Positions 24,785-36,900 of a stretch of 64,000 nt of DNA are shown in pieces (the stretch's first letter is position 1; each line of letters begins with the position of its first letter). The translations under genes and the position numbers were made by a program. Below the pieces are notes generated by a model that ran no database searches, was not told the origin of the DNA, and worked only from the letters and a program-made list of their open reading frames with translations. Source of the DNA: Canna indica (taxonomy: Eukaryota > Streptophyta > Magnoliopsida > Zingiberales > Cannaceae); contig CP136896.1 in assembly GCA_034359265.1 (NCBI GenBank), positions 22,537,501 through 22,601,500 of the forward strand, given 5' to 3'.

Positions 24785-24905
24785 GGTTATAGGTCGTCCT
24801 TAGAACTCATATCTAATAATAGGATATCATTCTGGATTTTCTAGCTCATCAATCGACATATTTGCGTAAAATACGTATATGGACTATATATAATTTGAAT
24901 CAATT

Positions 24906-25034
<129 letters not shown>

Positions 25035-25890
25035 TTAGAAAATAAATTTTAAAGTAGAAAGTAAAAAAATGATTATATAACATGAAAAAGTGTATATTTA
25101 TATAATATATATTTTGTATAAAGAAAAATGTATATTAAAAATTTGAATCAATTTATATTTTTTCCTAACAAAAGTTTATAAAAATTTGAACTAATTTTTA
25201 AAAAATTTATTAGATTCAAATCTAATTTAGTTAGATGTATAATATTATATTATTGGACTTAAAATTTCATACAATATATATTAATCTATGATTTCGTTCA
25301 ATTCCAAGTTTTAGATTTTTGTTGGAAAATATAAAAATTGAAAAATCACTCATAAAAAAACTAAGAAATGAATAAAATTTAAGAAAAAAAATATTTAAGA
25401 CTTTTAAATTTCCTTTTAAACAAAAGGTTCAAATTTAATAAAAAAATTAAAATAATACAAAAGAAATAAGTCGGATTCGAAATTTTAGATTTTTATGCAA
25501 TAGCTAAACAAATAGAAAAAAAATTCAAAAATTGAATCAAATTTGAGAATCCCTTTCAAAATTTTAAAAATTTTGAATACAATAATTTAAGTATTAAAAA
25601 ATAATTAATTTGTGCGATTTATAGTCGTCGAATGAAGACTAGATAAATATCAAAGTTGTAAGTTTTAGCGTGCTGAACGCGACGGTAGTGCTAGATTTTA
25701 GACCTGATATCGTTTGGTAGTCTTTTTATATTTTTCAATATTATGTAGTAACTAAAAATTATTAATTTATTTTGATAATAATTAAATAATATAAAATAAT
25801 ATTTTACTAAACTAAATTGTGATTTTGAGTATAAAATGACAGATTTATCATTTTACCTCTATTTGACTGACATTGCTTCTAAATTATGTT
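25035..25890. other. AT-rich stretch without recognisable features
   Basis: Very AT-rich sequence with no sizeable open frame. One less AT-rich part (about 25620-25720) resembles generic retroelement non-coding sequence, but I could not assign it. Confidence 0.4.
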
Positions 25891-25892
25891 AG

Positions 25893-26310
25893 AGGTGGCA
25901 ATGGACTTTGCCTAGGTCGACCTTGACATGTTGCCAATTGTGCCTCCAATGGATCGTGCTCGGGCCGGCATAGACGTAGGCCCGATCATGCTCATTGCTA
26001 GTTAGGTCATATCTGGCACGACCCGAGTGAAATTCGAGTCGTGCCTGGCTGTGTCTGGCACAACCCGAGTGAAATCTGGGTTTTGCCATGCACAACCCAA
26101 ATTCCTAAAGGGGCGGCCCAGCATGGCACGGGGCCTGCCCCTTCGCTCTTAGGTCGGGCCCGGGCCGAACTCGGGCCAGCCCAATGCTAGACCTAACTTG
26201 GCGCATCAGTGTTAGGCTTAGCCTAGTGCTGGCTAGGCTAGGCTTGGGCGCAAACCAGCTTGGTCTGCGCTAGGCTGGACTAATAGTTATTAGGCTATCA
26301 AGTCAGGTCG
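25893..26310. repeat. Diverged hAT-like GGCC-rich repeat
   Basis: It starts TAGAGGTGGCAATGGAC, very like the end of the hAT MITE at 12941, and has the same kind of GGGCCGG/CTAGGC-rich interior. A possible right end is GGACCTACATCCCCTG. No target duplication could be matched, so the limits are approximate. Confidence 0.45.
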
Positions 26311-27950
26311 GACCTACATCCCCTGCCTCAGCACAATAATGGATTATTCGAGCATGATTTTATTGTGTCAAGCTATCATACCGGGCCAAAATTGTCAGAC
26401 CTAGATACAAAGATGCAAGTTGCAAGTGTAATTGTAACATTCATTTGCGGTCAATCAAACATTAGGCTGCAAATTTTATTGGTGGGCATTTGCTTTTGCA
26501 TGCAAATATTTTTTACGGTATTTGTATTTACGGGCAATCAAACACCCTCAAAGTGAGTTTTTTTTAAAAAAAAAGAAAAAGGTAAAATGGCAGCGCTGAG
26601 AGCAACGCTCAATGCTGTCCTTTATGGAGATACTAGACTAGATGTTTACGATGATATATCCACGACTCCATTTACCACCAAGTCAACTAGTGATGTTGAA
26701 AAAAAGATAATTTTAGAAAAATTATAGATATAGTTTAGATAGGTTAATCATACCTTCATGGTAAAAAAAAATTAATAGACCATGTCAACTTGCATGTGGA
26801 CTTAGATTAGTACCCGTTGCCTTAACGGGTCCAAACCAACATGACTCGAGTCTTATCAATCAAATCCACATGTACTAGTTGGGTTGGTTCGAAGCCCTTT
26901 AAAACACTTACATCCATCAAGTCGCTTTCAGTTCTTTGAACCATACGAAAAGAAGAGATGCTTTATGATTTGGGAATACTTTTTTAGTAACACCCAAAGG
27001 AAAAGATACTACGAGAGGGAAGGGAAACGACTCAATGAGGGAGTACGAATCCCTCTTGTTCTAGAACATTGAGAAAATATTTATCCAAGGAAAATGAAAT
27101 TTGCAACTGGGTTTGATTCTAATTTAAGAGAATTAAAAATACACATAGTGAAGGAAAATGAAATTTACAGCTCTTGTCGCATCCGTTGGCAGTGCTCATG
27201 CGAGAGGACCTTCTCCAAAGGCTATTCTTGCCTCTTAGTGGACTTTTCGAGGGGTAAATTTGTGCGAATCAAACCTCACCAGTTCACGCGTGATTGTCAT
27301 TTGCAGACGACCTTGAACAATCTCTTAAGACGTATTAACTAACGAATAAAAACCAAAGAACCCAATGAAGTCCAATCAAAGTACTTGTTCTATTGCTTAA
27401 CTGGAAGGGATCTATGATTAAAAACAATTGGCTCCCTTTGGCAAGTGATATCAAATGTAGAGCAAGCAGATGGCGCCCCTAAATTAATATAAATAAGAGC
27501 CACCGGTGACAGTTGTGGACGTCAGATAATAAATTAGTGCCCTCACGAACTACAATACTACAACAGGTTGAGGTCATTAATAATGGCAACATAAACACAA
27601 TGTAAATAAAAGCAATTTATATTTCACTAGATGCTAATAGTACAAAGTTTGATAGGTAAAATAAGCGTTGTCCTCAAAGAACAAGCTCTTTGAATGCTCA
27701 TCTCGCATCCCAGTCTCTAAGTTCTCCTAAATCACCTCATGCCTGCATCAACTACCTACAAGGAAACATAAAATCAAAGTGAGGATTGACAACACAAGCT
27801 GAAGAAAATAGCAAATGGGACGAGAAGATACATTGTGCATAAAGTCAATGACCATCTAGAATGATTGAGAATATGGTACCAAAACTTCAGAGCATTTACA
27901 ACTTATTCATGATTGTAAAATGTAAAATCTTATAAGAGAGTTTATAATGT
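26311..27950. other. Intergenic region and FCA 3' side
   Basis: No coding region is supported. The part nearest 27950 should be the FCA 3' UTR, since the stop codon of the last exon is at 27951-27953 on the minus strand. A short palindromic stretch rich in TTTGC/GCAAA occurs near 26430-26550. Confidence 0.4.
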
Positions 27951-30900
27951 CTATGGGTGAGATGTTTCAGAACCTGCAGGTTTATTTTTGGAAGCCCAAT
28001 CTTGTGCTGCCGGAATCCCCTGAATGAATGCAAAAGCAAAATAGTAAGATGGAAAACAGAACTAACAAATCCAACAGCAAGCACAAATGGAAGAAGACAG
28101 TACCTGTTGGGCTTTAGCAGGAACAATTACAGAACCAGGAGCCTTTAGTTGTGCATAATTCAATTCCTAAAAAAAATAATTACCTTGGTAAGCCAAATTA
28201 CAATTGCCTGAGTTAATTTGAAATAATTTGCAGCATGAGAGCCAAACAGACTGCGGGGTTAAATCCAAAAATACAATGTGGATATCTGACTGCTAATAGT
28301 CTCCTATGAGTGAATCCAAAATTAAGCCTATATGGAATACATAACCTCCATAATTGCATAAGACATCAATCAATATTGATCATGAACAAGCATGCATATT
28401 CTGCTTACCAAGAACTCATGCTGTGCCAGTCTAGTATATGAAAATGTGAATCATGGCACAATGGGAAATGTGATATAAATTGTCCAGTTGGTGGGATAAA
28501 TTGACGTATGTTTTTAAAATCCCTGGAAAGAATGACAACTATGCATTATGCTTTTCTGGAACCACTTGGTAGGATTACAGTCTAAAAGCATGATAACGGG
28601 AGAACCATGAAGTTTTGCCCGCACAACATTGGATGATGCTTGACTTCACCACATACATGTGAATTACACAGAAACTAACAATGAAGTTTTGCCCGCACAA
28701 CATTGGATGATGCTTGACTTCACCACATACATGTGAATTACACAGAAACTAACAATGAAGTTTTGTCCTTAAATCAGTACATGATGCTTTAATTCAATTG
28801 TTACTACAATGACAGTTATTTCCATATCTAGTAAGAAGACTAGACACTCAAAGATGGTTCTCTTAAAAAAGTATGATAGACACAAAAAGATTGCCAATAA
28901 TATCAGTCATAATTCAGAAAGCATGTTCACGTCAAAGACAAATAAGCGCTTAACAATCAAACTTGGGAACTTACTGGGACATTTTGTTGTGCAGCTCCAC
29001 CAGAAGATTGATACTGAAAGAACAAGAAATAAGGTGCAAATCATCGAAAGAAATCTATATGTAAAGAAAACAAAAATATCACTTACCAAGTGCATTGGTT
29101 GAAGTTGCAACTGTGCTTGTTGTCTCATCATGTGAGGTTGCACTTGGGCTGCCAGAATTTGCTGGCTTGGCTGAACATGCATGTGTGATTGGGAATTAGA
29201 TGGTGATGGAACCTGCTGGAAAGAAAGCTTTTGTTCCTGTTGTTGATGCTGCTGCTGTTGTTGTTGTTGATGCTGCTGCTGCAACAAAAGCAGCTTCTGC
29301 TGTTGCTCAAATAGTGTCAACTCTTCAGGCTTCTCCCACTGGATAGTAAAAATGTGGTAATTTGAAGATAAGGGAATCGCAAATCAGAAACCAAACTATT
29401 AAGTTACATGAACATCGTTCAGAGATTTCCAACCTTACTCTCTTGAGTTACACTATTATAGTAGTACTTAAATCCATCTGGAGAGGTATGCTCTGTCCAG
29501 TTGCAGCTCATAGGAACTGCAGCTGAAGTATTTACTGAAGCTGTCGTAGGCATGACAGAAGTTGTGCTGGCAGCAGTACAAGCAGGATGGATGGATGCTG
29601 ATTGAGATCCACTCCATGCAGTCTAGAAAACATGTTTTGAAATAAAACATTTCAATTAATAATCTAAAAAATAACTTCAGTCTGTCTAGCTTAGGTTTGG
29701 AGAAAAGAAGATGTAACAGTAAAGCAATTTCCAATCTAACAAGACCTCGAGAAAGTATCTTCCTAAACACAAGGATATTCAGATCATATGAGGGCAAAGA
29801 GTTTATGATCAATTTATATTTGCTTTACCTGCAGTTTAGTGGCATCAGAGAGATGTTGTTGTTGTTGCATTTGCTGCAGCTGCTGTTGCAATTGGAATAT
29901 CGCCTGTTGAGAGGACTGAAAGCTAGATTGTAAAGCCTGTGCCTGCTGTTGGAGCAGCATTTGGGGCACTTGCGATGGAAACTGTTGCAATGGCTGCTGA
30001 AGAAGCTGAGGTGTGACATTAGAAGTGGCAAACTGTGGAAGATTGGCAGTAGCAGGCATAGCTTGTGATTGTAGGTTTAAAGGAGCCTGCATGGAAACTG
30101 AAGAGGCATTATGCTGGGCTAAAGGCTGTGAGGATGCTGGTCCACCCAATCCAGGTAACTGTTGTGATGGTATGTTTTGGTTAGTGTTTGGGCCACCAGA
30201 TTGAGGAATTTGAAGCTGGCCAAGATGCTGTGGGGGTGTCTGCAAATTTAAAGAATGTGGGTGGGCAGCAGAAGTTTGTTGGTTATGCAACTTGAGTAGT
30301 GGGAAGCTTTGGGGGGGCATCAATGGCTTTTGCAACGGTGATATTTGCTGACCGACAAAAGGAGGGCCTGCCGCCATTGAAGGGTTGAATCCCTACATGA
30401 CACAATAACTAATAAATTCAAAGTACTGACATTTTTAGTTGATTTGTAGCATTACTAAAAGTGGACTGGACAAGCATAAAATCAGAAGGAAACGAGTATC
30501 ACTACCTGTTGTGATGGTGGCATAGAAATACTTGAGACTGATCCACTATTAGCACCAGCAGTCAGTCCAAACATACCAGACTAGACAACCAAATATGAAT
30601 TCTTTTTCAAGACAATAAAAAGGAAAAATGCAAGCAGTACTAAACTTGAGGACAATGGTACTTACATCAGATGGTGCGGCAGAACCTCCTTTGACTCCCA
30701 TGAGACCCCCTGGTCCATGTGAGTTAGGCTGAGAAGATGCGCCAAGTACCTCAGGACTCATTGGGTGCCAACCATCCTGTGGTTTACGTCCATTTCTTGG
30801 TTCATCAAGATCAGCTGTTGGTCTGTACCCAAAAGCATTTGGTATTTCAAAAGACAACATAAAGAAAGTACCATCCACTATGATGTCAAATTTGGAAGTA

Positions 30901-33900
30901 TTTCCAGTTTCCAATAAGCATTTAAGCAGTCTATAAGGAAGGTAAGATTTGAAGGATGCCATAGGTTATTTTCAATTTGGCAGGTAGCATTCTAGAAGAT
31001 ACACGGCAATTGTAAAGTTATATATGTGTGATCAGAACTGAAAGGAAATCCTCCTAACAAGAGACGAGTTATCCAGATTTAAACCTTTTACATTGATAAT
31101 TAGGCACTAGAATGTGAAAAAAATACAAAGACAAATAGTTAGCAGTCTATTTTATTGATACTCCAACTCAGTTGCTGACTTGGGTGCTGAAGAGGTACCT
31201 AATCTAAGAGATATTTGCTACTAATCCCACTATTATCTCAGATGCCCTATACATGGTTCATGATCTGTGAAATACATCTTCAGCTCATAAACAATCAAAA
31301 CTACTTCCTATAAGGAAATATTAGTTTTATAGTACAACATTGTCCATGTAAGTGTCACATTAAAAAAGATAGAAAAATTCCTAAATGGGATTATACATTA
31401 CATTATTTGAAGAGGGTGCTTCCTAGTAAGGATCAATAAATTTGTTGAAGAACAACTAAAATAGTTGCACTCAATATAAATACCAATCATATAATTGTAG
31501 ATCTTTACTCTTTAGTCTATCTCATAAAGGCAACAACAAAATGCAATGCATGTTTTCAGAAATTTGCACTATACATCAAGATGTTCCCTTACATAATAAT
31601 TTATGCACACCAAACATTGACCAGTGGCTAATTTAGTGGCGTCCTGACATTGCAAGTCTTAGGAAGAATACCACTCTATGCAAATAGGACACAGAAGCAC
31701 ATACCAACCAGTAGAGTTAGTATGCTCAGCTGGGAAATACATAAACCAGAACATTTAGACTGCTGACATGGCATCTACAGCTCTTTCAACAAATAACAAA
31801 CAAAATGTGCATCCGAATATTCAAAGTTAACAAAGAACAAATCTGTCAGTCAGTGTTTCAAAATAATTTTCTAACGCCACATTTCAAATTGCAAACAAAT
31901 ATGCTATTAATCATACCTGATTACTAATGCTGCTTCAGATCTAGGGCTGAAACCAGGGCCACCAAATGCTGGTCCATTCCTGTAACAGAAAATTTAGAGA
32001 AAAAAGTTCTAAAATGAGGAAAGAAACAGAGAAGAACCTCTAATTTGAAGAGAAGTGTATAAATTTCATAAAAACCTCTGGTCTCCAGTCCTTGGCCGCT
32101 TAGGATCAGCAAATCGAACAACTAAGGGTTGATCACATCCCTAATAGCAAAGGAAAGAGAAGAACTTGGTTAGAAATTCAATCAATTGAAAAATTAGTTA
32201 ACAGAAAATTTTACCCTCATCACAAAAGTCCCATTAAGAGCACTCAGAGCTGCTGCTGCCATATCTCTGTTTGAGAACTTCACAAAGCCACATCCTTTGC
32301 AAAACATATTGAAGATATATCATTACCAGTAGTAAAGTTTCAGTGTTTATCACAAAAATGTCCACAAAATATGCATGGGCATACCACGACTTTGCCCTGA
32401 CGAATCTCTCATTATGTAGACATCTTCAACTCGCCCATATGGTGAAAAAATCTGCCACATACCAGATTTTATTCAAACAGTAGAAAACCTGAAAGACCTC
32501 ACTGATTAAGGACCAAACTAGGCTAGCTAAGTGGATTCCACAGTAAAAAAATGTTAGTTTGAATAACAGTATTAGTAGAACATCTGGCTTTATCTAATCT
32601 AAACTAGAATAAGCAGAAATGTTTAGCGTGGAAGCAATCAAATGTACCTTTTTAAAAAAAATGGCTTTGTATTCAGCCATTACAAGAAAGGGGAACAATG
32701 CGTAGAAGACGGTAGAACTAAAAATTGAACCTAAAACCTATAGGCAACAAGCCTAGATGTCTAACCACTAAGCTATGGGTGGAACGACATCATATGTACC
32801 TTGATAGATGAAAAGTGATCAAAGAAAGACAAACTTACTTCCTCAATCTCTTTTGGTGTTGCTTGCTTGTTGAGTGAAGCAACAAATAACTTGTCTTCAG
32901 CAGCACCTAAAACAAAGATTAGTACATGGATTAAGGTCCTGTTTGACATTACTTTAGCTTTTCAACTACTTCTTTTACTATGCCACTTTGGAAAAAAGTC
33001 CTCACATGCTTTGTGACTTTGAGGATGCAGCATTTTTGGGCAATGCACTTCAGACATGTTTTTACCGAACACTAATATTTTTCTACAAATTCTTTGGGAA
33101 TGCACTCTCAAAGAGAGGTTAAAACTTAAGACTATAAATGGAACATACAAAACGAATATGTTAATTAGCAAAAGTCCCACTTTCACAATTTCCTTGCATC
33201 TAGGAAGAAGAGTACATGAAAGCACGAACGCTATTTCAGTATAAACATAGGAATAGGTTACAAAATTCATACTATCTTGCATGCTCCACAGGGTCAAAGT
33301 TTAACATGCACAGAAGCATAATCACAAGTGTAAACTTTTAGTCAAGGTAATAACTTGTTGAAAATCTGAACATTTATTGCATAACAGTAGTTAAGGTTTT
33401 AATTCTATTAGAGTAGCAGCAAAATATAGCAAGAAAGAAAGAGACCATGCTATTTCATCATAAGAGTGGATGCAAAAAGTGCATCAAGTGGATTCACTAC
33501 TAACTTACCAAATGGTGCTGACTAACAATATATAACACAACAATCTATTGAACAACAAAAAGAACGAATGCTGATTTCTTAGGCACGGTATTGAAAACTG
33601 CATTTGCATATGACAAGCCAGTTAATATTTATGCATTATTAGAACAAATTTTGGCAGCAATGTGCAACAGCACAGAATAAATCCATATGAACCATGGCAA
33701 AATAATTTTGTAGATAGAGGATAAAGGTTGAAAAAAGTAGTATCCAATAAATTAATGTTATAATCTAAGGAATGAAGACAATCATAGATCTCCTTTTCTG
33801 AAAAAATCTCAAAATTCAAGATGGTGATCATTATATTATACCAGGATGATTTCTGTCTCCATCAGCATATCTTACTTGAATAGGCCCTGTGCCCTAAGAA

Positions 33901-36900
33901 AACCGAATTTAGTCAGTCAAGGTATAAAGTAAACAAGAAAATGCATCATCATATGGGAAGAATACTCACCCCGGGCAAAGTATACTGATTATGTAAAGCC
34001 CTGATTGCTCTATCAGCCTCATCAGAAGTTGCATATTTGACGAAACAACAACCTGTAAAGTAAAGATTTTGTTTTTTGACCCAGGCGATAGAAGAGATTA
34101 TTTAAGTAGATGGTATATGCAAGAGATGCATAGCAGACAACAGCAAACAGGAGCACCATTTATGACATGTCAATCAGTATGAAACATATGATGCAAGGAC
34201 CAGAAGGTCCTCTGTTTAAAAAACTCAAAACAGGCTCCCAGAACCAACTGACACTTTAGAACAAGACAAGAATTATGTGCAAACACACAAATCCTAAGAT
34301 TACCAAGCAAGGAAGTCCAGCAAAGCTATAAAGCATGGATTTTATCCATATGTATTCTGTTAATACAATGAAGAAACAAATAAGGTCTGAAGATATCTGA
34401 GGATAAGTAGCCTTTAAAGATCATTAGTAATGAAGGATGCCATGATGGCATATTGCATATATTATCAAAAAAAAGATATCCAAAATCATGGAGAATGAGT
34501 GAATGTCTGACAAAAATTGGATACATATGCATGTCAAATGAACATTTCCAAATGTGAAATTATCCATGATTTACTGAGTACAGGCAATATGAAGTTTTGG
34601 AAAACTATCTCTGAATATCAGACATGCTCAGCTATCCATCTTATCCAACTTCAAAAGATCACATTTCTGAGAATGGAAAACCAAAGTTTTCCATAAGAAT
34701 GTGCAGGAGGCAGGATGCCTATGCAAAAGATCTATGTTTCCTAAAAACACTTCAATAACCTTGAGCAGATATTTTTCAAGTTAGCCAATGAATATTATTA
34801 TCTAGATTGACTATTATGGAACTATGGATATGTGAAAACTTTAATGTATCTATTTTTCTGATGAAAGTTGTATGTAACGAAAATACAATTTAGACAATAT
34901 TACATGCCACTACAAATAACCTGATGGGGCAACAAAATAGATCAATATATGTAGTTAACATTAGCTGTTGAAGTATTCAAATTATAGCCTGCATGCTACA
35001 ATCAACACAATCCCATCAAAGAATATGCAAGAAAAAGAAATGTGCTTTTGTCATAGAGAGAGTACAAGTAAAGTTCACACAAACAAAGCTTGGCTCTGCA
35101 TGAACTAAGGTCAAAATGCAAAAGGCGAAAAACTAAAGGCGCCCACACGTGTCTCACAAAAGATAACATGCCCATGAAAAGATTTGAAGAGATAGTTCCT
35201 ATATATAGAAAATACCAAACATCGAATTTTTAGAGAAATATGAACTGCAGATGTTATCCTTGGACCAACTATACTATCCTGTAGAGTATAATAGATATAC
35301 TATATACCCCATCAAACAAATATTTCTAACAAATGACATTCTGGGGGTTCTCATTACATGAGGATCCACTTATCCAATAAGGATAAAGCTCCTCAAATTT
35401 TCAAAAATTGACGTGCGGGGAACAGCTTTAAAAACCTATAAATAATGGAGCAATACAACATTAATAGTTAAGTAGCATATTAACCTTGACACACAAAGCA
35501 ATAGTTGTACTAACAAGGAATAAAATGAGAAGTCTGAAAAATATCAACAAAGAGCTAACCAAGACCCTAACCCCACATAATCTTTTACCAAGATACCTTG
35601 AACAATTAATTTATATTACTATGATTTCTACACCAGTATAACTCTTATAACTACTAAACAACAACAAAGCCATAAAGCCGCAACTATTACATGGATCTTT
35701 TCCCACCATTATAATGTGTATAAGGCAAAATCTGTAGTTATACAAGGGCACAACCATCTGTATTATATACATATGTGTTTGAAATTAGGAATATTCGCAA
35801 TTATATAAAACAGAATTTTTAAGTGAGTCCATGTAAGGTGTCAGATCCTCCTGAAGCCTTGGCAGTTGACAACCATAAAACAAATCAAACAGTCAGGACC
35901 ATTATAGAAGAAACTCAGACAAGACAGGTCGATAAATAATGAACCTATTGATCAATTTCATCCCAGTTACATGTACAGGTTCTAATATTCTCTTAGTAAA
36001 ATAAAATAAGTAGTAGTCAATGAAAAAGAAAAGTAGTCCAATTGCTTTTCACCATTTTCCAGATAATACTAGCCCAATTGCTTTTACAACAGTATGCTCA
36101 GCTCACCAAGCAAGGCTAAGCAACATAACAAAAAGAATAACATCAAGTTCAGTAATGTAATTCGCACAATAAATATCATGTGCAAAGTTAAACTCTTGAA
36201 GGCCATTTTCAATCTATGATCCACAAGAGAACATAAGTAATTTACCAACTTTCCATTGGAAACAGGCTGGTGATAAACAAATTGGCAGTCATCTCCAATG
36301 TTGTCAACAAAGGTAGCTAAATCAGACAATTAGCAATGCTTGCTACAACAAGCTATACCCCACCACAACTCATGCATACGATAAACCAACATGAAATCAA
36401 CTTTGATGTACTCATTTGCAGAAGCAAAGAATGAAATATAGAACACATTATCCAAAAGAATAAGATTTCTTTAAAACACAAAAATTATTTCAGTCTCATG
36501 TAAACATTTAAACATCCATTACGCATGAGAACTCAGAGCACCTTCATGCACTAACTCCAAATATCAACAGGTTCATTCTCCAGTGAACAAATACCAAACA
36601 ACTATTGAACACCATAATCAATCCAAGCATTATGAACTGGATATCTGAATGTTGGAAAAACTAGCATCCCAAACTTGCTCAAAATCAAGAAAACCATTAG
36701 AATTATATTCAAATATATAGAGCATTTTGCCGTCTAGACATAAATTAGGAGTAGATTCAGTCAATCATTTGTACCAAAGGACGAAATACGATTGATTCCT
36801 CCATTTAAGTGGTTCTCGCTTCTCCTTGTTCCTGTTCCTAACTCCTCCCAAGGATACTTCCCAATGTTTGGCACTTTCCATACTTTGTGGTTCTAATATC

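Noticed and set aside
28809..29102. 97-codon plus-strand open frame inside FCA
   Set aside because: It overlaps FCA exon 16 and introns on the opposite strand and has only AT-rich, lysine-biased content.
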